A stretch of 64,000 nt of DNA, taken from assembly GCF_008710145.1 (NCBI RefSeq), contig NZ_VYKL01000019.1:82990-146989 (forward strand), written 5' to 3'. How positions within the stretch are numbered: the stretch's first letter is position 1; every line of letters begins with the position of its first letter. The notes below the pieces were generated by a model that saw only the letters and a program-made list of their open reading frames with translations, ran no database searches and had not been told where the DNA came from. The translations under genes were made by a program, and so were the position numbers. Origin of the DNA: Niallia endozanthoxylica (GTDB lineage Bacteria; Bacillota; Bacilli; Bacillales; Cytobacillaceae). This document shows, piece by piece, positions 27,799-36,785 of this stretch.

Positions 27799-28106
27799 AA
27801 TATAATACCTCCTTTATTTCTCTAGTTTTCTTCAATTTAATAAAAACCATTCCTATGATTAGACAAAAGCATCTTAAAATCAAGATTATTATGACAAGAA
27901 TCACTTTCTTCAGATTTTTTGTTTTCAACTGAATTGGGATTTAACTTTGTAAAATACGGACATTATACAAAGGGATTTGTTACAGAATTTAGTTCCGGAA
28001 AGCCCGCTCCTTTAGGTGTCGAGATGAATGGAATGCCTTTTGCATTGTCAAACAAACGTTCTTATTGTATGATAGACATATACATAAATGGAGAGGAGTG
28101 GTAAAT

Positions 28107-29654
28107 ATGGCAAAACGAAAACAAAAGAAACCTACGTTTATTTTAGAATGTAAGTTGATCACGGAGCCTTTCGTTCAAGACATCCTAAATAAGCGTTTTC
28201 GCATGGGCGAAAGACTCTACAACACCACTCTTTCCTACGCCTTAAAACAACTTCAATTCATGAAAGAATCCAAACGTTATCGAAAAACCCTACGCTTGTA
28301 TCAAGAAGCAAAGAACCTGTTAGAACGAACGCAACCAAAAGAACCAATCAAATTCTACCAACAAGAAAAAGAAACGTATCGACAAGAATTAACGGCGATT
28401 CGTCTATCTTTCGGATTAAACGAGTATGGTCTTCACGACTACATCAAAAAACACCAACATAACTATAAGAAACACATCGACAGCCTGACCGCTCAAAAAA
28501 TTGCCACGCAGGTTTGGCAGGCAATGGAGAAAGTCCTGTTTCATGGCAGTAAAGCTCATTTTAAAAAATACGGAACCCTGACTTCTCTCGAAGGAAAGAA
28601 AAACAGTTCAGGGATTCGCTTTCGTGACCATAAAGTTCTTTGGAATGGACTCGACATCCCTGTTAAGGTCCGTCACAATGATTTATTTGCCCAAGAATCT
28701 CTCGCTTCTCATCGAGTGAAATACTGTCGGATCGTTCGCAAACGGATCCGTAGAAAACAAGCTTTCTACGTTCAACTTATTATGGATGGGATTCCTCCTG
28801 CTAAACGAATCAACGCAACAGGAGCTTTTCGTCATCCAGAATCCCCGAATGAACGGGGTGGCATCGATATTGGCACGTCAACGGTAGCGATTGCCTCTAA
28901 AAAAGAAGTATGGATTCAGCCACTCGCACCGAAGGTTCCACTGTTAGAAGCCGAAAAAAGACGATGGCTTCGAAAATTGGATCGCAGTCGCAGAAGCGCC
29001 AATCCACAAAACTATCATCCAGATGGAACCTTTCAAAAAGGAATCAAATTAACCTGGAATCGAAGTAAAAACTATTATAAAACTCTCTATCAACTCAAAG
29101 AAATTGCTCGCTTAAAAGCAGTCTATGTAAAAGAACAGCATTCAAAATTGGCAAACCGCATTCTTTCTTGTGGAAATGAGTGGTATGTAGAAACCATGAA
29201 TTTTAAAGCGTTAGCGAAACGAGCCAAAGAAACCAAAATCAATTCAAAAACAGGAAAATTCCAACGCAAAAAACGATATGGCAAGAGCATTGGAAACTAT
29301 GCCCCTGCCAAACTGCTTAGAATCCTTAAACAAAAATTAAACCATCTCGACAAAGAGCTTTATGAAGTTCATACTCGAACCTTTAAGGCAAGTCAATACA
29401 ATCATGTGACAGATACGTTTAAAAAGAAAAAACTCCATCAACGATGGGCTCCTATTAACGGACATCTTGTACAACGGGACTTATACAGTGCCTTTTTATT
29501 AATGAACAGCGAGGCTCATTTGGAACACACGAATAGACAATTATGTTTCGACACCTTTGATACCTTTTTGATTTTGCATGACAGGCATATGGAAGAATTA
29601 AAACAAAGCCATCAGAACCTACCAGGCAGTATGGGAATCCAACAAATGAGCTAA
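28107..29654 (+). CDS. TnpB-like RuvC nuclease lacking the zinc finger
   Basis: 515 residues, longer than usual TnpB (about 370-400). The split RuvC triad is present: D254 (GGIDIGTSTVAIA), E362 (WYVETMNFKALAKRAKE) and D458 (VQRDLYSAFLLMN). The region that normally carries two CxxC knuckles between the second and third motif has no cysteine (FKASQYNH...HQRWAPINGH). The N-terminal wedge and REC-like helices are extended and basic. ATG 28107 has a GAGGAGTGG box. Probably an RNA-guided nuclease guided by the downstream RNA. Activity is inferred. Confidence 0.82.
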   Translation: MAKRKQKKPTFILECKLITEPFVQDILNKRFRMGERLYNTTLSYALKQLQFMKESKRYRKTLRLYQEAKNLLERTQPKEPIKFYQQEKETYRQELTAIRLSFGLNEYGLHDYIKKHQHNYKKHIDSLTAQKIATQVWQAMEKVLFHGSKAHFKKYGTLTSLEGKKNSSGIRFRDHKVLWNGLDIPVKVRHNDLFAQESLASHRVKYCRIVRKRIRRKQAFYVQLIMDGIPPAKRINATGAFRHPESPNERGGIDIGTSTVAIASKKEVWIQPLAPKVPLLEAEKRRWLRKLDRSRRSANPQNYHPDGTFQKGIKLTWNRSKNYYKTLYQLKEIARLKAVYVKEQHSKLANRILSCGNEWYVETMNFKALAKRAKETKINSKTGKFQRKKRYGKSIGNYAPAKLLRILKQKLNHLDKELYEVHTRTFKASQYNHVTDTFKKKKLHQRWAPINGHLVQRDLYSAFLLMNSEAHLEHTNRQLCFDTFDTFLILHDRHMEELKQSHQNLPGSMGIQQMS

Positions 29655-29925
29655 GGACTCAATCCTTTGTAGGTGGAGCTACCCGCCTTCATTAAAGATG
29701 CTCGCTAACACAACATCGGTTGTGTAGAGCATAAAGTCTCTTGGAGTAGAGGATCAATCGAAGAGGTTGTACGCAGACCACCGTTAGATCCATAACGGAA
29801 AGGAATCTCTCCTTTCCATTAGGTTCAACGATCTGCGGAGAGCTTCGTAACGCTTCTACCTGTCATCTTAGAATCACTTTCACGTACAAGAGAACCCCAC
29901 TGCTTTAGTGGTGGGAGTAGTCAGA
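29655..29925 (+). ncRNA. omega-RNA-like structured tail of the TnpB element
   Basis: Directly after the tnpB stop. Visible stems: GCTC..ACACAAC/GTTGTGT..GAGC (29700-29730), an outer CGCAGA/TCTGCG (29772-29777 with 29832-29837) enclosing CCGTTA/TAACGG and GGAAAGGA/TCCTTTCC, and the right-end hairpin CCCCACT/AGTGG-GGG (29895-29915). This is the position and form of TnpB guide RNAs, in which the guide lies just beyond the right end. Confidence 0.65.
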
Positions 29926-29987
29926 ATAATACTATCAATTCATTCATTTCCATGTATGGTAAAGAATAATCTAAAGGAGGTGAAAAG

Positions 29988-30752
29988 ATGTGTTTAATTT
30001 TATTTGCCTATCATGTACATCCTACCTATAAACTAATTGTCGCGGCAAACAGAGACGAATTTTTTCAAAGACCTACTGCATCTGCTCATTATTGGAATGA
30101 TAACCGAAAGATTCTTGCTGGACGTGATTTAGAAAAGATGGGTACTTGGATGGGCGTCACGACAAAAGGGCGGTTCGCAGCATTAACTAATTATAGAGAC
30201 CCGAGCGAGTTTTCATTGAAGAAACGATCTCGTGGGGAGTTAGTGGCAGACGCATTACAATTTAAGGGTGATGTTCATGCTTATATGAAACGATTAACTG
30301 CAAATAAAGACTTGTACCCCGGATATAATTTGCTTGCTGGAGATGCCAATAACCTGTACTATTATTCAAATAAAAGCGACCATTTAAAAAGATTGACACC
30401 GGGAGTTTATGGTTTAAGCAATCATTTATTGGATACCGAATGGCCAAAGGTTCAAAAGGGAAAGGCAGGTTTGTCCTCTATTATAAAAATGAATGACTGT
30501 TGTATGGTTGAGGAGCTTTTTATGCTTCTGCAAAATTCAGACCCAGCCCCAGATCAGCTCTTGCCGAATACAGGTGTTACTCTAGAAATGGAAAGAATGC
30601 TTTCACCATTATTTATTAAGAGTGATAATTATGGGACAAGAAGCTCTACCGTCATTAGAATATCGGATAATGAGATTCAATTTAATGAGAGAATTTTTAC
30701 TGAGAATGAAAGGAAAGATCAGGCATTTTCGATTCAAATCACGGATGAATAA
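29988..30752 (+). CDS. NRDE (TANGO2-like) family protein
   Basis: 254 residues with an N-terminal cysteine (M-C-L-I) and the signature AANRDEFFQRPT, from which NRDE is named, plus AGRDLEKMGTWMGV and ALTNYRDP. These features suggest an Ntn-hydrolase-like fold. TANGO2 homologues have been linked to haem trafficking; the bacterial role is unclear. AAGGAGGTG box before ATG. The next gene starts 45 bp later on the same strand. Confidence 0.88.
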   Translation: MCLILFAYHVHPTYKLIVAANRDEFFQRPTASAHYWNDNRKILAGRDLEKMGTWMGVTTKGRFAALTNYRDPSEFSLKKRSRGELVADALQFKGDVHAYMKRLTANKDLYPGYNLLAGDANNLYYYSNKSDHLKRLTPGVYGLSNHLLDTEWPKVQKGKAGLSSIIKMNDCCMVEELFMLLQNSDPAPDQLLPNTGVTLEMERMLSPLFIKSDNYGTRSSTVIRISDNEIQFNERIFTENERKDQAFSIQITDE

Positions 30753-30797
30753 GATTTATTTACATAACAAGAATGGTAAGCTAGAGGAGGGGAAGAC

Positions 30798-31274
30798 TTG
30801 TTAGCTGTAATTGAAAAAGTTAATAATGGATACCTTGCACAGTTTGAACGATACTATCATCATTCAATTGAAGAAGTATGGGCTTATTTAACCGAAAATG
30901 ATTTATTGAACAAATGGTTTTCAGAGTTGCATATTGAAGCGCTAAAAAAAGGCGGCCTTATTAAGTTTGATATGGGTGATGGTACATTTGAAGAAATGAC
31001 GATTACAAACCTCGAACATCATGCGGTATTAGAATTTACTTGGGGGGAAGATATCGTTCGTTTTGAATTACAAAAAAAGGCTGATGGATGCCGGTTAATC
31101 TTAAAAGAAAAGTTACAAACCATTACAAACCACACACCTAAAGATCTTGCAGGATGGCATATTTGTTTAGATGTGATTCAAGCATTGCTTGACGGACAAA
31201 CGATTGACAGCCGGGAAGAAGTATGGAAGTCATGGTATGAAAAATACGTTCAAGCAGTTGAAATCATGAAATAA
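30798..31274 (+). CDS. SRPBCC/AHSA1 domain protein
   Basis: 158 residues of the START-like SRPBCC fold: FERYYHHSIEEVWAYLTENDLLNKWF is the usual first helix, and the end WHICLDVIQALLDG matches AHSA1-type proteins. Start TTG 30798 with AGAGGAGG upstream. It is probably co-transcribed with the NRDE gene. Ligand unknown. Confidence 0.82.
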   Translation: MLAVIEKVNNGYLAQFERYYHHSIEEVWAYLTENDLLNKWFSELHIEALKKGGLIKFDMGDGTFEEMTITNLEHHAVLEFTWGEDIVRFELQKKADGCRLILKEKLQTITNHTPKDLAGWHICLDVIQALLDGQTIDSREEVWKSWYEKYVQAVEIMK

Positions 31275-31303
31275 AAACAGCGGACATGTTGTCCGCTGTT
31301 TTT
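31273..31303 (+). terminator. Terminator of the NRDE-SRPBCC pair
   Basis: 14-bp stem AAAAACAGCGGACA / TGTCCGCTGTTTTT right after the stop. Confidence 0.88.
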
Positions 31304-31332
31304 CGTTAGATAAATTCAGGTGAATCCTCGTC

Positions 31333-32058
31333 TTATTCAGGAGAATCGTTTGAATTCAATTCAACTAATAGCTCTCCGATTTTCCTGTCGTGTATGACTT
31401 CATCTGCATACCTATCAAAATCAGTTTTTTCCATATTAACAATGACCAATTTCGCTCCGTGTTCCTTTGCAATGAGTGGAAATTGATTGGCAGGCGTAAC
31501 ACTTAAGGAGGAGCCTAAGACAATAAACAAATCTGCTTTTACGGCCTCCTCATACGCCGTGTGAAATGCTTCTTCCGGAAGTGACTCTCCAAATAAAACA
31601 ATTGACGGACGCAATACGCCTCCACAAGTGCAGTAATATTCCTGATGAATATATTCTTCACTGCTGTATTCTTTCCCGCATGACTGACAGTGCAGCTTTT
31701 GTAAAGTACCATGTAATTCTGAAACATGTTTGCTGCCAGCTTGCTGATGAAAGCCATCCACGTTTTGCGTAATAATATGTTTAACCGTGCCTTTCTTTTC
31801 CCAATCCGCTAAAATAAAGTGTCCCTTGTGCGGTTTATATTCCTTTACGCCTAGGACTCTTTCACGGTAAAAAGAGATAAATTCTTGGACATTTTCATTC
31901 AATGCCCTTGTGCTGGCAATTTTGCTTGGATCCTTCTTATTCCACATTCCTTGCTTGGAAGAACGGAAATCCGGCAAACCGCTTTCTGTTGACATTCCAG
32001 CTCCAGTGAAAATAACCGTATAATCGGATTCGCGTAACCATTTTTTTACCATCATCAT
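31333..32058 (-). CDS. srtN: NAD-dependent protein deacylase (Sir2 family)
   Basis: 241 residues. A true sirtuin: FTGAGMSTESGLPDFRS (NAD site), ITQNVDGFH, catalytic His in ELHGTL, four zinc cysteines (CQSCGK..YCTCGG) and GSSLSVTPA. Removes acetyl groups from lysines; the B. subtilis orthologue is SrtN. AAGGAG box, ATG at 32058 or 32055. Distinct from the SIR2-like protein at 6.8 kb, which lacks the zinc module. Confidence 0.92.
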   Translation of the reverse strand: MMMVKKWLRESDYTVIFTGAGMSTESGLPDFRSSKQGMWNKKDPSKIASTRALNENVQEFISFYRERVLGVKEYKPHKGHFILADWEKKGTVKHIITQNVDGFHQQAGSKHVSELHGTLQKLHCQSCGKEYSSEEYIHQEYYCTCGGVLRPSIVLFGESLPEEAFHTAYEEAVKADLFIVLGSSLSVTPANQFPLIAKEHGAKLVIVNMEKTDFDRYADEVIHDRKIGELLVELNSNDSPE

Positions 32059-32196
32059 TTTTAGCTCCTTATAAATTTCTTAATTTTATTCTATGATAAC
32101 CCACTAAGATTCACAATTAATACAGTAGTTAAGATATCAATGTCTTTAGATAGCAAAAAGGCAGCATACAAGATATAAGCGGCTGCCTTTTTCCCA

Positions 32197-33333
32197 TTAT
32201 ACTGACATTTTCGATTGCATGCTCTTTTGTTGTTCTTTTCGATTTAACATTCTAAAAAACGGAGGGAGGACAAGGATGACAAAAACAATACGAAGTACTT
32301 GAACAGCTACAACAAATGTAGAATCTGCCTGTAGAATAACTGCTGTTGTCGACATTTCTGCGACTCCCCCAGGTGCAAATGCAAGAACAGAGGTAATGAG
32401 CGAAATACCTGTAACCTTTGATACGAAATACGCACATAAAAACATGGCGATAATTAGTCCTATCGTGCCTAAAAATGCCACAAAAACGGCTTTTCCAACT
32501 CCAATAAACATACTTCTTTGAAAACGAGAGCCTACGCTGGTAGCAATGAATATTTGTGACAGTATCATAATAATCTCTGGCCACCAGATTGCTAGATTAT
32601 GTCCAGTAATAAAAGAATATACACTTTGAAACAGAGCAACAAAAATCATTCCGCCCACAAGCCAGGGTGCGGGAATCTTTAAAAGCTTACCAACAAAATA
32701 ACCGGCCCAGGCCGCCAAACCTAATAATACCGTCCCAAGCAGCTGACTTAATGAGAAGCCGTCTGCGGTAAGTGTGTTACTAGCAGCCACGGTGGAATCC
32801 ACAGGGGAGACAAGCCAGGCTGAAACAATAATTGGAATAGTTAGTACAGTTAAAAATACACGCATGGTTTGGATAATACTAACGATTGCTGTATTCGCAC
32901 CCACCTCATCGGCTATTCCAGGCAACGTTGCTACCCCTCCAGGTGCTGTAGCAAAAAAACTTGTAATCATATCCGTTTTACTAAATTTCCATAGAAGTAA
33001 TCCGGATAGAAGTGAAAAACCAATTGAAAGTAATAGCATAACTGAAATGGTTATCCAGTTTTCACTAAAAATATGGAGAATGGAATAATTGATTTGTTTT
33101 CCAAGCTCAATCGCTAACAGCCATTGCCCTAGATTCAGCCAACTCACTGGAAGTCCCTTGGGTGAATGGGTAATTTTCAGCCAATCAGGCTGTCGGAAGC
33201 AAAGCAATGCAGCTAATATGATGGTCCCTAGCATCCAGCCAATACCCAGACCTGTTAAAGAAAACAAGAATCCTCCCATACTGCTGACAAAAATAAACAA
33301 GATACTGTGATTAAAAGCTTGATTCCGTTTCAT
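32197..33333 (-). CDS. AbrB-type membrane transporter (duplicated AbrB domain)
   Basis: 378 residues, about ten membrane helices in two repeats. Each repeat carries an APGG motif: FFATAPGGVATLPGIA and LAFAPGGVAEMSTTAV. This is the family once called putative ammonia monooxygenase or AbrB, unrelated to the AbrB DNA-binding protein. Substrate unknown. Single gene. Confidence 0.82.
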   Translation of the reverse strand: MKRNQAFNHSILFIFVSSMGGFLFSLTGLGIGWMLGTIILAALLCFRQPDWLKITHSPKGLPVSWLNLGQWLLAIELGKQINYSILHIFSENWITISVMLLLSIGFSLLSGLLLWKFSKTDMITSFFATAPGGVATLPGIADEVGANTAIVSIIQTMRVFLTVLTIPIIVSAWLVSPVDSTVAASNTLTADGFSLSQLLGTVLLGLAAWAGYFVGKLLKIPAPWLVGGMIFVALFQSVYSFITGHNLAIWWPEIIMILSQIFIATSVGSRFQRSMFIGVGKAVFVAFLGTIGLIIAMFLCAYFVSKVTGISLITSVLAFAPGGVAEMSTTAVILQADSTFVVAVQVLRIVFVILVLPPFFRMLNRKEQQKSMQSKMSV

Positions 33334-33495
33334 GATACCCCTTCTTTAATAGTTGATTTGGTAATAACGTTTAATATTAATAAATATAGTATATCTTTTC
33401 AAATAAAGAAAACAAATTGATTAATAAATGGCTTTATTTTCAGTTTGCTAAACATTCATGTTACTATATAAAGAGAATAAAAGGGAGGTTTACTA

Positions 33496-33942
33496 ATGAA
33501 AAAGACAATTATGTTTATTGTAATAAGCTGCCTGCTAATTCTTGGAGGCTGTTCATTCATAAGCGAGGTTAACAGCACGGTTGAATATGCCAATGAGGCA
33601 ACAGAATATATTGATACTGTTCAAAGCTTTGCCAACGAAGTACCAACGCTGGCACAGGATGCTGTCATAGATGAAGCCGCGAGGAAGAATTTAGAAAGCG
33701 AACTTCTGACCATGAAGGAGGAAATCGAAAGGTTTAATGAGATTGAACCACCTTCAATTGCGGAAGACCTTCATACCCAAATCGTCAACTCGAACACAAA
33801 GCTCACAGAGGGGATTGACTTGTATTTAACAAATATAGAGAACGGAGTATTGGATCCTGCTTTCCTTGAGGAAACAGGCCTATTAACAACCATAACCGAA
33901 ATAACAAGTTTGATGGAGAATATCCAACAGTTGTTAAATTAA
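33496..33942 (+). CDS. Putative lipoprotein, DUF6376-like
   Basis: 148 residues with a type II signal peptide (lipobox LGGC, Cys 19) and a helical mature part (SEVNSTVEYANEATEYIDTVQSFANEVP). It fits the DUF6376 lipoprotein group of Bacillus; function unknown. GGGAGG box before ATG. It lies just upstream of the TPP riboswitch but is not part of that unit. Confidence 0.75.
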   Translation: MKKTIMFIVISCLLILGGCSFISEVNSTVEYANEATEYIDTVQSFANEVPTLAQDAVIDEAARKNLESELLTMKEEIERFNEIEPPSIAEDLHTQIVNSNTKLTEGIDLYLTNIENGVLDPAFLEETGLLTTITEITSLMENIQQLLN

Positions 33943-34040
33943 TTCATGACTCATTTTTTAAAAGTTAAATGAAAATGGAGAATTTACTTTACAATTCAGT
34001 CATATCATATTATGATAATATAAGATTATGAATAGGCGAT

Positions 34041-34134
34041 ATCTACTAGGGGTGCCTTAATAAGGCTGAGAGAAAAACATTTGTTTTTTAACCCTTTGGA
34101 CCTGATCCGGATAATTCCGGCGTAGGAAAGTAGG
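34041..34134 (+). ncRNA. TPP (THI) riboswitch
   Basis: It contains the conserved blocks GGGGTGC, GCTGAGAG, ACCCTTTGGACCTGATCCGG and CCGGCGTAGGAAAG in the correct order. The closing P1 stem is CTACT (34043-34047) with AGTAG (34129-34133). A terminator follows 28 nt later, so thiamine pyrophosphate should switch off thiW. Confidence 0.96.
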
Positions 34135-34161
34135 ATTTAATTTAACTTTCTTCTTGTAATC

Positions 34162-34196
34162 AAAGCCGGGTCCTTTCAGGGATTCGGCTTTTTGTT
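34162..34196 (+). terminator. Riboswitch expression-platform terminator
   Basis: AAAGCCGGGTCC pairs with GGGATTCGGCTTT (34179-34191), followed by a T-rich run, between the TPP aptamer and thiW. Confidence 0.85.
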
Positions 34197-34228
34197 TTTT
34201 AATATCAGCTATAGAGAGGAGAAACAAG

Positions 34229-34732
34229 ATGAACAAAACATTGAAATTGACAATGACAGCTATGTTTGTTGCAATTGGAACACTTACTAGCCATCTGATT
34301 TACATACCCATTGGATTTACAAAAGTTTTCCCGATTCAACACTTTTTGAATGTATTGTCTGCCGTATTATTAGGACCAGCCTATGCTGTCTTACAAGCAT
34401 TTTCTGTTTCGTTATTAAGAAATATGATGGGGACCGGTTCAATCTTTGCGTTCCCAGGGAGTATGATTGGAGCATTGCTAGCTGCCTTCTTATTTGCGAA
34501 AACTAAGAAACTATCCTTTGCGTTTACCGGAGAAATCATCGGTACAGGAATATTAGGGGGCTTGGCATGCTATCCGATTGCAACACTCCTGCTAGGTCAA
34601 GAGGCCGCTCTATTTGGCTTTATTCCTGCATTTATGGTCAGCTCATTTGCCGGAAGCTTGTTTGGTTTTATTATGTTAAGCATTATGCTTAAAAATCCTT
34701 CCATTAAATCCTTTCAGCAAAAAAACTTATAA
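34229..34732 (+). CDS. thiW: ECF transporter S component ThiW
   Basis: 167 residues, five or six membrane helices, with the ThiW-type FTKVFPIQHFLNVLSAVLLGP stretch and SLLRNMMGTGSIFAFPGSMIGA. It is the substrate-binding membrane subunit for a thiamine precursor (thiazole) and uses the shared EcfA/A'/T module encoded elsewhere. Control by the upstream TPP riboswitch supports the assignment. GAGAGGAG box. Confidence 0.92.
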   Translation: MNKTLKLTMTAMFVAIGTLTSHLIYIPIGFTKVFPIQHFLNVLSAVLLGPAYAVLQAFSVSLLRNMMGTGSIFAFPGSMIGALLAAFLFAKTKKLSFAFTGEIIGTGILGGLACYPIATLLLGQEAALFGFIPAFMVSSFAGSLFGFIMLSIMLKNPSIKSFQQKNL

Positions 34733-34761
34733 TCGGATTGAATGGGGAAGTCCAGCAACAG

Positions 34762-34798
34762 AAAAGGAACAGCTTTGCCTTTAAAAGCTGTTCCTTTT
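34762..34798. terminator. Terminator between thiW and the chemoreceptor gene
   Basis: 15-bp stem AAAAGGAACAGCTTT / AAAGCTGTTCCTTTT, symmetrical A and T tails; serves both convergent genes. Confidence 0.88.
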
Positions 34799-34813
34799 CA
34801 AACATTTAATCTA

Positions 34814-35650
34814 TTACAAGCGCTTAGATAAGTTCAGTAAAAGCTTTGAGATTTCCTCAAACCTTGATATACGAGAATTGATTTCTTTTGCTTTTTCTAA
34901 TTGGTCAATGACAGTTGAATTGATTGCTGCTACCTCTTCTGTAATCTTCTGTAATTCGACTTGGAGATCACGCAGTGTTTTTTCTATTTCAACACTTGCA
35001 TCATTACTATTTCCAGATAATTTCCTAATTTCATTTGCTACAACTCCAAAGCCTTTACCAACCTCTCCAATTCTAGCCGCCTCGATGGCCGCATTTAACC
35101 CAATTAATCTTGTTTGAGAAGAAATGGATTTAATAGACTCCAAAATTTGATTTGTCTTTTTAAATTTATTGTTGATTTCATCCGCTTTGCTTTGAAGCGT
35201 AATACTGTCATCATTTAACTGAGAGGCCACTTTTAGGAATTGATTAATAATATTACCAACTTCATTACTTGATTCAGCAAGCTCTACAGCACTTTTGTTC
35301 AGGCCCGTCCAAGTTTCAATATTTTTCGCAATGCCAACGGAACCGATTACATTTCGATATTCATCTAAAAGGGGATAACCATAAATTCTAACAGGGATTC
35401 CATATAGTGAAGCATCTATGTTTTTAGCTGCAGGTTTCTTCGTTCTCATTGCCTCAGCCATGGCTGACTTAGGATTGACGGGATCACCTGGAGAAATATT
35501 TAATTTAACCGTTTTACCATCTTTTTGGATAACAAATTTTTTTTTATCTGTAACAGCAAACCCCAAATCAGCCTGCATGATTTCTGCAATCCATGGCGTA
35601 ATCGTTATTAATGCTTCCATTAATTCCTTTCCAGTTGCTCTAATTTCCAT
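34814..35650 (-). CDS. Soluble methyl-accepting-type chemoreceptor (YfmS-like)
   Basis: 278 residues with no membrane segment. An N-terminal sensor of about 120 residues (PAS-like, [13 protein letters not shown] end) joins a short MCP signalling hairpin. Its tip [32 protein letters not shown] is the conserved CheA/CheW contact region. Soluble one-domain receptors of this length are like B. subtilis YfmS. ATG with a GAGAGGAG box. Ligand unknown. Confidence 0.8.
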   Translation of the reverse strand: MEIRATGKELMEALITITPWIAEIMQADLGFAVTDKKKFVIQKDGKTVKLNISPGDPVNPKSAMAEAMRTKKPAAKNIDASLYGIPVRIYGYPLLDEYRNVIGSVGIAKNIETWTGLNKSAVELAESSNEVGNIINQFLKVASQLNDDSITLQSKADEINNKFKKTNQILESIKSISSQTRLIGLNAAIEAARIGEVGKGFGVVANEIRKLSGNSNDASVEIEKTLRDLQVELQKITEEVAAINSTVIDQLEKAKEINSRISRFEEISKLLLNLSKRL

Positions 35651-35975
35651 CGGTTTCTCCTCTCTTTATGTACAAATTATAAGGTTTAATAGGCGATATT
35701 ATCTTTAAATATTATTATACACTAATTGGTCACGGAGAAATATGAGAGAATGATAAGGTTCTAAAAACGTTATAAATAATCTAAGCAATATAGAACAAGA
35801 GAGTAAGAAAATTTCAACCCTGTGATGTCACGAATACTACATGATAGAAAGGACAGTCACTGACAGGTGTATTTCTCTTTTATTGAATTACTCTAAAATT
35901 AGATAGATAATGAAAATTATGTTGGAAATAAACTTCAGAAACCATTATATACAATGAAAGGGATGAGAGATAAAG
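35651..35975. other. Intergenic region
   Basis: 325 bp between divergent genes. I see no gene and no strong promoter; TTATGTACAAAT at 35667-35678 superficially resembles part of an RTP Ter site (see rejected items). Confidence 0.4.
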
Positions 35976-36725
35976 ATGAGTTTTACCAATAAAACAGTAA
36001 TTGTTACAGGAGCAGGGAAGGGAATTGGAAAAGGAATTGCGCTTTCCTATGCTGATAAAGGAGCGCATGTTGTTGTTGCTGAAGTGGATGAAAAAGCTGG
36101 TGCCGAAACCGTACGAATCATTAAAGAACAGGGGAGAGATGCTCTTTTTATCCAAACGGATGTAAGAAATGAAGCAGATATCGTTCACTTAATGGAAACA
36201 GCTTTTCATACATACGGCAGGATTGATATTTTGATAAACAATGCAGGTAAGGGAGTTTTTAAATCTCTATTCGACTTATCAATAGAAGAATGGGACGATG
36301 TGATCCAAACTAATTTAAGAAGTGTCTTCTTAGGATCACGAGAGGCGGCAAAGTTTATGCGGCAAAACGAGGGGGGAGGCGCGATTGTTAATATTGCCTC
36401 AACAAGAGCCATCATGTCTGAACCAAATTCAGAATCCTACGCTGCAACGAAGGGGGGGATCGTAGCCATTACACATGCACTCGCTGCATCATTGAGCAAT
36501 GATCGGATTATGGTAAATGCCATTTCACCGGGCTGGATTGAAACAGATGATTACTCCAAGCTAAGTCAAACGGATCATGCACAGCATTTGTCAAAACGGG
36601 TAGGCAAGCCTGAGGATATTGCACGTGCTTGCCTGTATCTTACAGCGAAGGAAAATGACTTTGTTACAGGGATAAACCTTGTCGTTGATGGAGGAATGAC
36701 TAGGAAAATGATTTATGAAGAGTAG
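35976..36725 (+). CDS. SDR-family oxidoreductase
   Basis: 249 residues with the classical short-chain dehydrogenase pattern: TGAGKGIGKG cofactor motif, NNAG, catalytic Ser in NIAS, YAATK (Tyr-x-x-x-Lys), and C-terminal VVDGGMT. Resembles glucose-1-dehydrogenase/FabG-like enzymes. Substrate unknown. Single gene, weak GAAAGGGATGAG box. Confidence 0.85.
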   Translation: MSFTNKTVIVTGAGKGIGKGIALSYADKGAHVVVAEVDEKAGAETVRIIKEQGRDALFIQTDVRNEADIVHLMETAFHTYGRIDILINNAGKGVFKSLFDLSIEEWDDVIQTNLRSVFLGSREAAKFMRQNEGGGAIVNIASTRAIMSEPNSESYAATKGGIVAITHALAASLSNDRIMVNAISPGWIETDDYSKLSQTDHAQHLSKRVGKPEDIARACLYLTAKENDFVTGINLVVDGGMTRKMIYEE

Positions 36726-36739
36726 AAAAACAATAAAGA

Positions 36740-36767
36740 AAACCCTCTTGGATTTCCAAGAGGGTTT
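36740..36767. terminator. Bidirectional terminator
   Basis: 12-bp perfect stem AAACCCTCTTGG / CCAAGAGGGTTT with a 4-nt loop between convergent genes. Confidence 0.85.
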
Positions 36768-36785
36768 CATCCTTATCTTATAATC

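Larger units (their letters stand above)
27940..29930 (+). mobile_element. IS200/IS605-group element with TnpB only
   Basis: The unit consists of a left end with short hairpins (CTTTGTA..TACAAAG near 27950-27980; AAAGCCCGCTCC..GAGATGAAT near 28000-28025), a tnpB-like gene, a structured non-coding tail and a right-end hairpin. TnpA is absent, so the element is non-autonomous for transposition. Exact ends are estimated: the right hairpin ends at 29915 and the left boundary is within about 30 bp. No target duplication is expected for this group. Confidence 0.7.

Noticed and set aside
27919..28104. 61-codon plus-strand ORF before the TnpB gene
   Set aside because: It lies within the left end of the element, has no ribosome-binding site, and its frame is explained by the low stop density of the hairpin region.
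35667..35678. TTATGTACAAAT resembling a Ter core
   Set aside because: Spacing after TGTAC is one base short and there is no ACTAA half; not a credible RTP site.
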